64,000 nt of DNA from Deltaproteobacteria bacterium RIFCSPHIGHO2_01_FULL_43_49 (GTDB lineage Bacteria > UBA10199 > SPLOWO2-01-44-7). The DNA is taken from assembly GCA_001798075.1 (NCBI GenBank), contig MGRG01000007.1, positions 34,527 to 98,526 of the forward strand, given 5' to 3'. Each line of letters opens with the position of its first letter. The first letter of the stretch is position 1. Of the stretch, positions 8,124 through 17,733 are shown piece after piece. Under the pieces are notes generated by a model. That model saw nothing but the letters and a program-made list of their open reading frames with translations. It ran no database searches and was not told the DNA's origin. Position numbers and translations under genes: made by a program.

Positions 8124-10282
8124 GCCACCGCTTTTTGGAGGATTTCTTGGGGGAGGTTTACGCGAGCGATCGGTTGGATGCGTAAGTTTTCGGAGAGTTC
8201 TTGATAAGAGAGAACAGACAACTGAGGAAACTCCAGCTCAATAATTTTTCTAAAATATCTGCGAATCTCGGCGATCGTTAAAATAACGGGGGGTCTCGCT
8301 CCAGGAGGGAAAGGATGGGAGGCAATCTCTTTCCCAACCGCTTCTATTAATTCCTGCGTGATTTCCGGATCGAGTGCTAAATAATTTCCCTTCTCCGTTT
8401 TCCGAATCGAATTTTTCACCATGTCTTCAATTTCGGGGTCGAGCAAATAAACAGCCAAGGTGTTTGTGGAGCCGGCATATTTGTGAGTTATGTAGCGTTT
8501 TAAACCAGCACGCACATGTTCAGTGAGCATCATGGTATCCCGTTCAATCTCACCCCATTGTGCCAAGGTCGAAAAAATCGTTTTCAAATCTCTAATCGCA
8601 ATGTCTTCTTGAACCAAGCGTTGGAAAATTTCGGTAAGCTGCAACAACGTAATCACCTTCGGCACCAACTCTTTAACCAATGCGGGATGTGATTTTTCCA
8701 GCTCGGAAAGCATCGTCTGGACTTCTTGAACCCCTAAAAATTCGTGTGCGTGTTTTCGCAAAGCATGAGAGAGGTGCAAAATCAAATATTCCGCAATATC
8801 CCACATTCTGAAGCCGGCCTGAATTGCCACATCTTTATGTTGCTGTGAAATCCAAGTCACAACCGAACCATCAATGGGATGAATGCTTTCCGTTCCCGTG
8901 ATGTTAAAAAGAGAAAGTTGCTCTAAGGGTTCCCCCACCAAAATACAGCCCTGCATAATTTTCCCTTGAGCCACCGGCACTTCGTTGATGTTGATGACAT
9001 AAGCCTCTGGCTCCATATCCACCGTTTGTCCACGCACCTGAATTCCTGGAAAATTCACCCCCAACTCATAATACAAACCGTGACGGAGTAGTGGAATCAG
9101 TTCATTAATAAATCGCCCACCATCTTGTTTGTCATCGACAAAAGGAATGAGGGCTTGCCCCACCTCTAAAGAAATCGGTGAAGGCATGATGAAGGGCAAT
9201 ACATCGCCATGTTTTTTGACCGCCTTTTTCACCACTTCTTCTTTCGGCGTTTCCATCACCTCTTTGACCATCTGCTGTTTCGACTTGATCAAAAAAAATG
9301 CGGCCGTTCCCAAAACAGCGCCAACGATAATAAAGGGAATTTTAGGCAAGGCCGGCACTAAAGCCATCGAGAGCAATAAAGCGGCGGCAATCACCAATGC
9401 TTTCGGATAAGCGGTAATTTGTGTGACAATTTCTCGGCCCAGGTTTGAGCCTTCCGTTTCTGCAGTAACCCTCGTCACAACAATACCGGCGGAGACAGAA
9501 ATAATCAGGGCTGGAATCTGTTGGACCAATCCATCGCCGATTGTGAGAATTGTGTAGAGGTTCAGGGCATCGGTTAGTTCCATTCCCTGTCTCGTCACAC
9601 CGATAATGAGTCCCGCGATGATATTGATCAAAATGATGATAATACCGGCGATCGCATCTCCCTTAACAAATTTCATGGCACCATCCATGGCGCCATAAAG
9701 TTGGGATTCTCTCTGAAGATGAGCTCTGCGCTCCAGGGCCTGCTCAATATTGATAATACCGGCGCGCAAATCGGCATCAATCGACATCTGTTTGCCGGGC
9801 ATGGCATCCAATGTAAAGCGGGCGGCCACTTCGGAGACACGCTCGGCGCCTTTGGTGACCACGATAAAATTGATCAAGGTCAAAATCGTAAACAAAATCC
9901 CACCGACGATCGGATCCCCACGCACCACAAAATGTCCGAAGGCCTCGATGACTTTTCCGGCGTCGCCATCGGACAAAATCAAACGGGTCGTCGAAACGTT
10001 TAGCGCAAGTCGGTAAAGTGTAGCGAGTAAAAGAATTGTTGGAAAAGTGGCGATGCGAAGCGCCTCGCTGATGTAGAGGGAAACGAGGAGGATGACAATC
10101 CCCATCGTCAGATTAATAGTCAGCAAAACATCGAGGAGCTGCTTGGGTAAAGGGATGACAATCATCCCCATAACGGTGACAACAAGTCCCGCCAGCAAAA
10201 GATCGCTATACTTGGCTATAACGACGTTAAGTGCCGAAAATGGCAGGTTTTCTTGCGCTTGTACCGATGCCGGTGGCGCCAT
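8120..10282 (-). CDS. sctV: Type III secretion / flagellar export gate protein, FlhA/SctV family (720 aa)
   Basis: This is the inner-membrane export gate of type III secretion: seven to eight N-terminal membrane helices (to about residue 330), then a cytoplasmic ring domain (about 370-720). The FHIPEP-family signature is seen in ATLYRLALNVSTTRLIL, DAMPGKQMSIDADLRAG and GDGLVQQIPALIISVSAG. The start ATG is preceded by AGAGGAG. It is closer in wording to secretion SctV than to flagellar FlhA, but no flagellar or other type III genes are adjacent, so the machine's other parts must lie elsewhere. The length is normal. Its 3' end carries the copG/relE module, and the last codons are duplicated at 7489-7518. 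Confidence 0.88.
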   Translation of the reverse strand: MAPPASVQAQENLPFSALNVVIAKYSDLLLAGLVVTVMGMIVIPLPKQLLDVLLTINLTMGIVILLVSLYISEALRIATFPTILLLATLYRLALNVSTTRLILSDGDAGKVIEAFGHFVVRGDPIVGGILFTILTLINFIVVTKGAERVSEVAARFTLDAMPGKQMSIDADLRAGIINIEQALERRAHLQRESQLYGAMDGAMKFVKGDAIAGIIIILINIIAGLIIGVTRQGMELTDALNLYTILTIGDGLVQQIPALIISVSAGIVVTRVTAETEGSNLGREIVTQITAYPKALVIAAALLLSMALVPALPKIPFIIVGAVLGTAAFFLIKSKQQMVKEVMETPKEEVVKKAVKKHGDVLPFIMPSPISLEVGQALIPFVDDKQDGGRFINELIPLLRHGLYYELGVNFPGIQVRGQTVDMEPEAYVININEVPVAQGKIMQGCILVGEPLEQLSLFNITGTESIHPIDGSVVTWISQQHKDVAIQAGFRMWDIAEYLILHLSHALRKHAHEFLGVQEVQTMLSELEKSHPALVKELVPKVITLLQLTEIFQRLVQEDIAIRDLKTIFSTLAQWGEIERDTMMLTEHVRAGLKRYITHKYAGSTNTLAVYLLDPEIEDMVKNSIRKTEKGNYLALDPEITQELIEAVGKEIASHPFPPGARPPVILTIAEIRRYFRKIIELEFPQLSVLSYQELSENLRIQPIARVNLPQEILQKAVA

Positions 10283-10337
10283 AATCTCCTCTAAAATTCA
10301 TAACTTACTGCAATCTTTATGCCATTTTAGCACAACT

Positions 10338-13022
10338 CTAAACGCCGTGGCACTTCTTATATTTCCTACCACTACCGCAAGGACAGGGATCGTTGCGGCC
10401 GACTTTGGGAAAAGCTTGCGCTTTGGGAGAAGTTTGCACCGAAGCCGACGATGAATTCGCGGGAGGTGAAGCTCTAAAAGCTTGTGACTCTTGATGAGCC
10501 ATCTGCATAGGGGTTCGTTGAAAAGGAAGATTGGCCACTTGGGGTGAGGCTTGGGCAATTCTTTCTTGTTGGATCCGCACTCGAAATAATTTTTGCAACA
10601 CATCGGTGGTGAACTGTTCCATCATGATTCGAAATAATCCAAAACCTTCTTTTTTATATTCAAGCAGCGGATCTTTCTGACCATAACCTCTAAGGCCAAT
10701 TCCTTCTCGCAAGTGATCCATCTGCAACAGATGATCTTTCCAAAGAGTATCGAGCGTTGATAAAAGCAAAAACTTTTCTATTTGTTGAAAAACTTCACGA
10801 CCATATTGGGTCTCTTTTGCTTCATAAGCAGCCACCACTGTTTCATAAAGCTTTTTTCCGATATCATCTTGATTCCAATCTTTTTTTGACAAGGCCCTAA
10901 TTTTGAAATCAACATCGAAAATCTCTTTGACCTTCTCTTCAAACGGTTTTGCATCCAAGCTTTCCGGATCGGCCTTTTGAGGAACAAATTGCTCCACCAA
11001 TTGGGTTGCCCTTTCGTCAATCATGTCCAAGATAAAATCCTTCGTATCTTGAGCCCCCAAAATTTCGCGGCGGCGCTTGTAAATGGTTTGACGCTGCTGA
11101 TTCATTACGTCATCAAATTCCAAAAGATTTTTGCGGATCGAAAAATTGTGGGCTTCAACTTTTTTCTGTGCATTGGCAATGGCTCGCGACAACCAGGGAT
11201 GTTCAATCTGCTCATCTTCTTCCAGTCCCAGACGTTCCATCATTTTGGCAATTCGCTCTCCGCCAAAAATGCGCAGCAAATCATCCGCAAGCGAAAGGTA
11301 AAATCGGGAACTCCCGGGATCGCCCTGTCTACCGGAGCGCCCGCGCAACTGGTTATCAATGCGTCTGCTTTCATGGCGTTCTGTTCCCAAAATATGAAGT
11401 CCGCCAGCAGTCAGGACCTCTTGCTTTTCCGCACTGCATTGAACACGAAAGGCTTCCAACGCTTTTTTGTAATCTTCCTCTGGGGCATCGCGCCCAACTT
11501 TCGCTTTGGCCAAAAATTCCGGATTCCCGCCCAACATGATATCGGTTCCACGACCGGCCATGTTGGTAGAAATAGTAACCGCCCCTTTGCGCCCTGCTTG
11601 AGCCACAATCTCTGCTTCCTTCTCATGATGTTTGGCATTCAAGACATGGTGTTTCACACCCCGTCTCACCAACATTTGTGCAATATGTTCTGACCTTTCG
11701 ATGGAGATGGTCCCCACCAAAACCGGCTGATTCTTTGCATGACACTCTTCAATTTCTTTCACCACGGCTCGGTATTTTTCTTCTTCTGTTTTATAAACCA
11801 CATCGGAATGATCTTTTCGAACCATCGGCAAATTAGGAGGAATCACCATCACATCGAGATTATAGATCTTTGCGAACTCCGCCGCTTCGGTGTCGGCTGT
11901 CCCCGTCATTCCGGCCAACTTTTTATACATCCTGAAATAATTTTGAAAGGTGACGGTTGCCAAGGTTTGATTTTCATTTTCAATCGTCACTTTTTCTTTG
12001 GCCTCCACTGCCTGATGAAGCCCGTCACTCCAGCGCCTCCCGGGCATGAGGCGCCCCGTAAATTCATCCACAATAAGGACCTTGTCTTCTTTCACCACAT
12101 AATCGACATCCAGCTTGTAGAGAACATGGGCACGCAAAGCCTGGTTCACATGATGAAGTTGGTTGATATTGCCTGGGTCGTACAAATTGGGAATATTGAG
12201 ACGCTTTTCCACCTCGGCCACACCGGCCTCTGTGAGCATCACCGAGCGGGCCTTTTCATCAACCGTGAAATGGGTTTCTTTCGTCAAAAAAGGAATGATC
12301 CGATCGATGGTGTAATAAAGCTGTGTCGATTCTTCGGCCGGTCCAGAAATAATGAGAGGGGTTCTCGCCTCATCAATCAAAATGCTATCGACCTCATCGA
12401 CAATCGCGTAATTCAATTCTCTCTGAACAAACTGTGCAACATCGTATTTCATGTTGTCGCGCAGATAATCAAAACCAAACTCGTTGTTGGTACCATAAGT
12501 CACATCGGCATTATAGGCCCATTGGCGTTCGGTATCGGTTAGCCCATGCACAATCACACCAACGGAGAGTCCCAAAAATTTATAGACCTGTCCCATCCAT
12601 TCGGCATCACGCCTGGCCAAATAGTCATTCACTGTGATGACATGAACACCCTTGCCTGAAAGAGAATTGAGATAAACCGGCAAAGTAGCCACCAATGTTT
12701 TGCCTTCTCCGGTTTTCATCTCGGAAATTTTACCTTGATGCAAAACGGTTCCACCAACGAGCTGCACATCATAATGACGTTGGCCCAAAGTCCTAATGGC
12801 CGCTTCCCTCACCACCGCAAAGGCTTCGGGCAAGAGTGAATCGAGCAATTCCCCATTCGCAATCCGTTGTTTAAATTCCGCCGTTTTGGATTTGAGCTGT
12901 TCGCTGGACAGGGGCTTGATGGTAGGCTCAAAAGCATTAACCTGATCGACAAGAGGGACAATTTTTTTGAGTTCCCGATCGTTTTTGGTCCCGACAAATT
13001 TTTTGAGAATCCAATTCAGCAT
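10338..13022 (-). CDS. secA: Preprotein translocase ATPase SecA (894 aa)
   Basis: SecA is the motor of Sec protein export; it binds preprotein and pushes it through SecYEG using ATP. The Walker A motif [11 protein letters not shown] and [16 protein letters not shown] (Walker B) are in the first nucleotide domain, with the preprotein cross-linking domain following. The second ATPase domain has [10 protein letters not shown] and [11 protein letters not shown]. The C-terminal zinc-binding SEC-C motif [12 protein letters not shown] is complete. The full-length protein matches the family. It lies 44 bases after the upstream M23 peptidase gene and is probably cotranscribed with it. Confidence 0.97.
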   Translation of the reverse strand: MLNWILKKFVGTKNDRELKKIVPLVDQVNAFEPTIKPLSSEQLKSKTAEFKQRIANGELLDSLLPEAFAVVREAAIRTLGQRHYDVQLVGGTVLHQGKISEMKTGEGKTLVATLPVYLNSLSGKGVHVITVNDYLARRDAEWMGQVYKFLGLSVGVIVHGLTDTERQWAYNADVTYGTNNEFGFDYLRDNMKYDVAQFVQRELNYAIVDEVDSILIDEARTPLIISGPAEESTQLYYTIDRIIPFLTKETHFTVDEKARSVMLTEAGVAEVEKRLNIPNLYDPGNINQLHHVNQALRAHVLYKLDVDYVVKEDKVLIVDEFTGRLMPGRRWSDGLHQAVEAKEKVTIENENQTLATVTFQNYFRMYKKLAGMTGTADTEAAEFAKIYNLDVMVIPPNLPMVRKDHSDVVYKTEEEKYRAVVKEIEECHAKNQPVLVGTISIERSEHIAQMLVRRGVKHHVLNAKHHEKEAEIVAQAGRKGAVTISTNMAGRGTDIMLGGNPEFLAKAKVGRDAPEEDYKKALEAFRVQCSAEKQEVLTAGGLHILGTERHESRRIDNQLRGRSGRQGDPGSSRFYLSLADDLLRIFGGERIAKMMERLGLEEDEQIEHPWLSRAIANAQKKVEAHNFSIRKNLLEFDDVMNQQRQTIYKRRREILGAQDTKDFILDMIDERATQLVEQFVPQKADPESLDAKPFEEKVKEIFDVDFKIRALSKKDWNQDDIGKKLYETVVAAYEAKETQYGREVFQQIEKFLLLSTLDTLWKDHLLQMDHLREGIGLRGYGQKDPLLEYKKEGFGLFRIMMEQFTTDVLQKLFRVRIQQERIAQASPQVANLPFQRTPMQMAHQESQAFRASPPANSSSASVQTSPKAQAFPKVGRNDPCPCGSGRKYKKCHGV

Positions 13023-13066
13023 GGGTCTGCAAGAGTAAGAGCAAATACACGAAGTGGCAAGGAGAT

Positions 13067-14020
13067 TTAGAGTTGCTCTAAAATAAATCGGAGGGGATCA
13101 ACCGGAACGCCGTTGACCAAGACTTCATAGTGAACGTGGGGACCGGTGCTGCGACCGGTGCTCCCTACTTTTGCAAGGATTGTACCACGCTGCACTTTAT
13201 CCCCTTCTTTGACGAGAATTTCAGAATTATGGCCGTAGACTGTTGCAAGACCATAACCGTGATCGACAATAATTTTATTACCCAAACCACCTTGTCGTCC
13301 CGCAAAGGTTACAACGCCATCCCCCGTTGCAGTAACCGGTGTCCCATAAGGGCTGGCAATATCGACACCCTCATGCAACTGGCGCCCACCCGAAAGTGGG
13401 GAACGACGCAGACCAAAATCGGAAGTGACCCATCCCCTCAAAGGCCAAACGGTTGGAATGGAGGTCCAAAAATAGGGGGCATCTGGATTAAAATGATAGA
13501 CCTCTTTAAGGCGTTTTCCGACATCTTTTGCTTCTTCAGTCAAATCAATTGTTTTCAAATCAAAGGTTTTAAGGGCTGTTTCGTCAAAAACGTCTGGGCT
13601 GTTTCTAAAGGTATTTGGGTCTAAAGAGGCCAATTTAAGGTTCTGACGAGGCAACTCTTTAACATCGCCCCCTACCCCCACTTGGACACCTTTACTGGTA
13701 CCGGTGTTAACACCGACGATGGTTTCCAACTTCACTGCCAGTTCTTCATTCTGGTTGACCACATCTTCCAACTCACCCAGCCTTGCCAAAACCCGCAGGC
13801 GTTCTTTTTCATATTGGCGACCGCGGTTACGAAAATCCTCCGTTGCCAAAAATTCTTTTCGATAATGAACCAGGCCTAAAGAAATGGTGGCGGTGAATAG
13901 AACAAGACCCAAAGCGACCGAAAGGGTTGCCAAAATGCGCTCTTTAGAGACAAAAAAGCGCCGCACCCTTGAACCACCCTTGGGAACGACTATAACGCTA
14001 TAACTTTCTGCAATCCTCAT
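13067..14020 (-). CDS. M23-family LytM-type endopeptidase with N-terminal membrane helix (317 aa)
   Basis: One membrane helix (about residues 28-50) is followed by a coiled-coil segment (about 55-90), a linker and an M23 zinc peptidase domain (about 195-310). The zinc ligands are visible in [10 protein letters not shown] (His and Asp) and HVHYE (His-x-His), so it may be catalytic. The family cuts peptide cross-links in peptidoglycan or, when inactive, activates amidases at division. Coiled coil plus LytM is a common periplasmic plan. It lies directly upstream of secA on the same strand. Confidence 0.88.
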   Translation of the reverse strand: MRIAESYSVIVVPKGGSRVRRFFVSKERILATLSVALGLVLFTATISLGLVHYRKEFLATEDFRNRGRQYEKERLRVLARLGELEDVVNQNEELAVKLETIVGVNTGTSKGVQVGVGGDVKELPRQNLKLASLDPNTFRNSPDVFDETALKTFDLKTIDLTEEAKDVGKRLKEVYHFNPDAPYFWTSIPTVWPLRGWVTSDFGLRRSPLSGGRQLHEGVDIASPYGTPVTATGDGVVTFAGRQGGLGNKIIVDHGYGLATVYGHNSEILVKEGDKVQRGTILAKVGSTGRSTGPHVHYEVLVNGVPVDPLRFILEQL

Positions 14021-14070
14021 AAAATTTTTAGTTGGCTAACATAATCTGCCCATTGCGTCAACCGCAAGAT

Positions 14071-14877
14071 TCACATTTGCAATGTCGATTCTTCGTCTTC
14101 TTTTGCTTCTTTTTCATCCAGTTCTAAAACCTTTGTTAACACAACGGTAATATTGTCATCTCCTCCGCGAGCTTTCGCTATATCAATGAGATGTTTTCCC
14201 GATTCCGCAATATTGTGATGCGTGACAACATCCAAAATTTCATCATTCTCGATCAAATTATAAAGTCCATCGCTGCAAAGCAAGTAAGTGTCCCCTTCTT
14301 TCATAGCCCTTGTTTCAACATCCACTTCGACATCTTCTTGAAACCCAACCGATCGGGTAATAATATTTTTCAAACGATGCTCTTTGGCCTCTTTGGGCTT
14401 GAGAATCCCTGCTCGAATCTGCTCACTCACCAGAGAATGATCGGTCGTGAGTTGGTCTATTTTATTGCCTCGAATGCGGTACCCTCTGGAGTCCCCTACA
14501 TTGGCCAAATAAACCCTGTTTTTGCGAAAGAGCTGAACGACCGCCGTGGTCCCCATTCCATTCAAGGTATGATCTTGCGCTGCCTTCTCAAAAATCCTTT
14601 GGCTGGCCGTGCCAATGGCATATTTAAGCCAGGCCTTAAAATCGCCCGGTTTTAGCTCAACATCATCTTGCAGGGTTACATTGGGGTCATCAGTTAACAT
14701 TGTGATTGTTTCCTCCACTGTTTGAACCGCCAGTTTGCTGGCATATTCACCCCCCAGATGTCCCCCCATCCCGTCCGCGACCATAAACAAAAGCAAATCG
14801 TTATTCACAAAAAAACTGTCTTCGTTTCTTTCCCTTTTGCAACCCAGATCTGAAATGCCAAAGCTTTCAAATTTCAT
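14071..14877 (-). CDS. PP2C-type serine/threonine protein phosphatase (268 aa)
   Basis: The metal-dependent phosphatase motifs are present in order: GCKRERNEDSF, VADGMGGHLGGE, GMGTTAVV, NVGDSRGYRIR, LTTDHSLV and GGDDNITVVL. It removes phosphate from Ser/Thr and should oppose kinases whose products are read by the FHA proteins in this window. I chose the ATG at 14877; a TTG at 14913 with an AGAGG 11 bases upstream is a real alternative. A sigma-28-like promoter (14937-14963) lies upstream, shared in design with the unusual genes of the following island. The acidic C-terminal tail (DEKEAKEDEE) lies outside the catalytic fold. Confidence 0.9.
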   Translation of the reverse strand: MKFESFGISDLGCKRERNEDSFFVNNDLLLFMVADGMGGHLGGEYASKLAVQTVEETITMLTDDPNVTLQDDVELKPGDFKAWLKYAIGTASQRIFEKAAQDHTLNGMGTTAVVQLFRKNRVYLANVGDSRGYRIRGNKIDQLTTDHSLVSEQIRAGILKPKEAKEHRLKNIITRSVGFQEDVEVDVETRAMKEGDTYLLCSDGLYNLIENDEILDVVTHHNIAESGKHLIDIAKARGGDDNITVVLTKVLELDEKEAKEDEESTLQM

Positions 14878-14936
14878 ATCGGCTAAAACTACATGAAATC
14901 CATGGGGTTGCAAAGTCTAAAATGCCTCTACTAAAG

Positions 14937-14963
14937 ATATCGGCTCCTTACAAAAAAAGTTGC
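14937..14963 (-). promoter_or_regulatory. Sigma-28-like promoter before the PP2C gene
   Basis: On the minus strand this is GCAACTTT, 11 bases, GCCGATAT. The -10 box matches the FliA-type GCCGATAA at 7 of 8 bases, and the 11-base spacing is exact. The -35 box is the same GCAACTTT as at the other sites in this window. Confidence 0.65.
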
Positions 14964-15007
14964 TTAAAAAAATTACAGGTCACCCTTGATCCCTCGACTG
15001 TCAGCGA

Positions 15008-16237
15008 TCAGCTGCCCACATTTTTCTTTGGTCCTTTCTTCCCTCTTGAATCGTTTCTTGTCGACGCTTGAGAACCGTTAACAAAACGTTCCACTTTTCT
15101 GCGCAAACGATCGTTGAGTTCTCCTACCAAGGCATTAAAAATAGTAGGGGGCAATTTTAATTTACGCCCTACCGCATCCCAAAATTGTCTTTCAAAACGA
15201 AATCTGCGCGGTTCTTGTAATTGGCTTAACACAACCTGAACAAATTGGTGATAAAGGGCCTCTTTTTCGGCCAACAAATCGGCCGTGACCGAATTGCTCC
15301 ACTTTCGAACGGAAAAAGAATATTGTCCCTTTCCCCGCTGTTGCTCCATCACCCCCCAAAAAGATTCTCCCTCTATCAAAGCAATATCCACCCCCATGGC
15401 CTTGGCTCTTGTTTGCAAAACAGCACAGTCTCTTGGACGGGTTTCGAAAATCTCCGGAAAGGCAATAATGCGAATCGCTCCTTTTTTTATTCCAAACTGA
15501 ATCAGGGGGGCTAGCGATGCAGGGGTAACACCGATAAAATTTTCTGCAAGAAACCCTTTAGGATTTTGAGCCAAAAAATGAACCAGATCCGGAAGAGAGA
15601 GGCGGATTTCAATGGTTAAGTGGGGTGCCTGCCGTTGCACGGCGTAGCTATGCAACATATGCGGCAGCGCCTCAAGATAGTCCCATGTCGTTAGGAGGAA
15701 CAAAGGTAGAATGTTATTCAACGGCTCGGGGCTTAGTAACGCAATCAGTTGAAACGGGTCGGCGCCGGTATTGCTCAATACAACGGTTGGGATCCGCTCT
15801 CCCGTTTCAGCTTCGGGAGAAAGAGAAAAAGCCATCAACAAATTATATAATTTAAAATTGACTCTTTCGATTGCCAATAAATCGGCTGCATACTGTGCCG
15901 ATTTTTGTGGTATCACTTGTTCAACCAAACCGAATACGGGACGATGTGCGGCATAAGGTGCCAGCTTTGCAATAACGCTCGCCGCCATCTCTCCCGGAGT
16001 TCCAAAAAACGCAATTGGCGGTTGAGTCGGTCGGACTATTCGCTCCAAGGGGAGGTCTTGCGGCCTCCTTTCAAAAATACCGAAGAGGGGAAGCTGCGGT
16101 TGAGCAGAGAGGATGGCACGCTCCAAAGGAAGGGCCGGCGCCTCCCCGGATAACGCCGATAGGGCCTCTAGACCTGCTGTCGGCACAGAACCGGACAAAG
16201 TTAACCAATTGATATTTAAAAAAGTTGTTCCACTCAT
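15008..16237 (-). CDS. Unrecognised 409-aa protein of the sigma-28-like regulon
   Basis: I do not recognise the family. Translation most likely starts at the ATG at 16237, because an upstream ATG at 16264 lies within the -10 box of the promoter. The first 25 residues are small, hydrophobic and hydroxylated (MSGTTFLNINWLTLSGS), like a secretion-type leader. They are followed by a Pro/Leu-rich repeat-like stretch in which ALPLERAILSAQPQLPLFG is echoed by DLPLERIVRPTQPPIAFFG. The remainder is an alpha/beta globular body with a basic C-terminus ending in KKGPKKN. No membrane helices are seen. The context (sctV, PP2C and a shared promoter design) makes a type III effector or partner plausible; this is inference. 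Confidence 0.7.
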   Translation of the reverse strand: MSGTTFLNINWLTLSGSVPTAGLEALSALSGEAPALPLERAILSAQPQLPLFGIFERRPQDLPLERIVRPTQPPIAFFGTPGEMAASVIAKLAPYAAHRPVFGLVEQVIPQKSAQYAADLLAIERVNFKLYNLLMAFSLSPEAETGERIPTVVLSNTGADPFQLIALLSPEPLNNILPLFLLTTWDYLEALPHMLHSYAVQRQAPHLTIEIRLSLPDLVHFLAQNPKGFLAENFIGVTPASLAPLIQFGIKKGAIRIIAFPEIFETRPRDCAVLQTRAKAMGVDIALIEGESFWGVMEQQRGKGQYSFSVRKWSNSVTADLLAEKEALYHQFVQVVLSQLQEPRRFRFERQFWDAVGRKLKLPPTIFNALVGELNDRLRRKVERFVNGSQASTRNDSRGKKGPKKNVGS

Positions 16238-16254
16238 ACACACTTCACTAAAAG

Positions 16255-16281
16255 TTATCGGCATTGCCTTAAAAAAGTTGC
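16255..16281 (-). promoter_or_regulatory. Sigma-28-like promoter, best match in the window
   Basis: The minus strand reads GCAACTTT, 11 bases, GCCGATAA. The -10 box is a perfect FliA-type match. GTGAAG follows at a ribosome-site position before the ATG at 16237. Confidence 0.7.
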
Positions 16282-16317
16282 TTGCCCGCCATAGCTTTAG
16301 CGAAGGGGGGTCTAAAA

Positions 16318-17733
16318 CTAAGAAAAAAGTTTTGTGAGCTCTTCATATTCTTCAACGTCGTTCGGATAGGGTTTGTGACGCCCCATTTGAAGGTTCATAA
16401 CCCTTTGAGCCAGATTTAAATAAAATTTGGCTTTCATTTTAAATCCCAATTCGAAAAGACTCCTGGCTTTTTTCAAAAGAAGTACCAGCGATAACGGAAA
16501 AAGGGCCAAACCTTTATTTGCCGCTTCAAAAGCTTCTTTCCATCTTTTCTGATCAACCAAAAACGAGGCATAGGCGGCCCAAACGATAAAATTGTTGGGA
16601 AAAAGCTGGGTGGCTAGCCCCAAATATCTTTCACCGTCTTCCCTTTCATATTGTGTAAAACAAACCTGAGCGACCACCCACTCAACAAGAGAGCTACCTC
16701 TTTGTTCCTTGGGCGCTTTGCAAAGCTTTACAAAATGATCGTGCGGCAAAAAAACATCCAACGTGCTGTTTGGTTGATAAATAACAAGGCTGTCCAACCA
16801 GGGGACCAAAAGTGACATATGTCTTTCTGAAAAATAAGATTGAAAATGAATACCGATTCTTTTGCCCAAATGAGCCCCCATCATGGCCATCGGGACACAG
16901 CTCCCTCTTGCTTTTACTTTTCCCAAGCGACCCAACAAAAGGTCACTCAACAAAGCAGGCTGTTCTTCTTTTTTTGAAAAAGGATCTAATAGGTGCGACC
17001 CTCTTTTTAAAAACTGGGCGAGCTGTATCAAATTATAAAAAGCATTATAGGCAGATTGATCTGGGAGTTTTATTTCAAGACCAACTTCACTCGCGCTCTC
17101 AAGATAAAATAAAACATCCTGATAGACCACGTTGAAAGGGAGTGAGTCGGGTTGCGCCTTGGTTTTTTCAAACTCAAATTCCAACTCTTTGAGTTTTTGC
17201 AGGGCAATCTCTCTTTCCACTTCATTAAAATGATCAGGGTCTGCACAATGTTCCAGAGAAAGAGTCATTTCGCCAACCAAACCGCTCTCCATAATTTCTT
17301 GAGCCTCCTGGACGGCTTTTAAATCCCCTTCAAAAATGCGTCGACTAACACGATCCAAATGTTGCCAATCAACTTTTGTCTGAGAAACTCCGCCGACAGC
17401 TTCCGTAACTGATGAAAATTGTATTGAAACGGTGCCATCAGGATGAATCGATTTTTGTATCGGTATTGTTGCAATCATTTGAGATGGAATACCAAAACGA
17501 CTGGTACCAACTAACCAAGGCTCAATAGAAACCAAGGCTTTGGCGACATCTCCCGGCTTTTCTTGTAGAGCCAATTCAAAAACATTGGCTAAATCTTGAC
17601 GCACTTTTGGATCCCAGGAGGCATCGAAACCGTCGACAATCGTTTGTAACCCCTCGATTATAACACCTGCCGATTCCAAAGCTGCTTGGACAAGATTGAG
17701 CTGAATCCCCAGAGGGTTTAAAGAATTTATCAT
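16318..17733 (-). CDS. Transglutaminase-like (SirB1-like) plus TPR protein, function unknown (471 aa)
   Basis: The ATG start overlaps the upstream gene by 4 bases, so the two are coupled. The middle of the protein has a thiol-protease-like pattern: Cys279 in RGSCVPMAMMGAHLGKRIGI and His305 in SERHMSLLV, followed by acidic residues. This resembles the Cys-His core of the transglutaminase-like fold as in SirB1-type proteins, which also carry C-terminal TPR helices. TPR-like helices lie here at about 370-460 (YLGLATQLFPNN, AYASFLVDQKRWKEAFEAAN). The N-terminal 250 residues are unassigned. Catalysis is not certain, since the third residue of the triad is not clear. It may be a substrate or chaperone partner of the preceding sigma4-like protein. 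Confidence 0.7.
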   Translation of the reverse strand: MINSLNPLGIQLNLVQAALESAGVIIEGLQTIVDGFDASWDPKVRQDLANVFELALQEKPGDVAKALVSIEPWLVGTSRFGIPSQMIATIPIQKSIHPDGTVSIQFSSVTEAVGGVSQTKVDWQHLDRVSRRIFEGDLKAVQEAQEIMESGLVGEMTLSLEHCADPDHFNEVEREIALQKLKELEFEFEKTKAQPDSLPFNVVYQDVLFYLESASEVGLEIKLPDQSAYNAFYNLIQLAQFLKRGSHLLDPFSKKEEQPALLSDLLLGRLGKVKARGSCVPMAMMGAHLGKRIGIHFQSYFSERHMSLLVPWLDSLVIYQPNSTLDVFLPHDHFVKLCKAPKEQRGSSLVEWVVAQVCFTQYEREDGERYLGLATQLFPNNFIVWAAYASFLVDQKRWKEAFEAANKGLALFPLSLVLLLKKARSLFELGFKMKAKFYLNLAQRVMNLQMGRHKPYPNDVEEYEELTKLFS

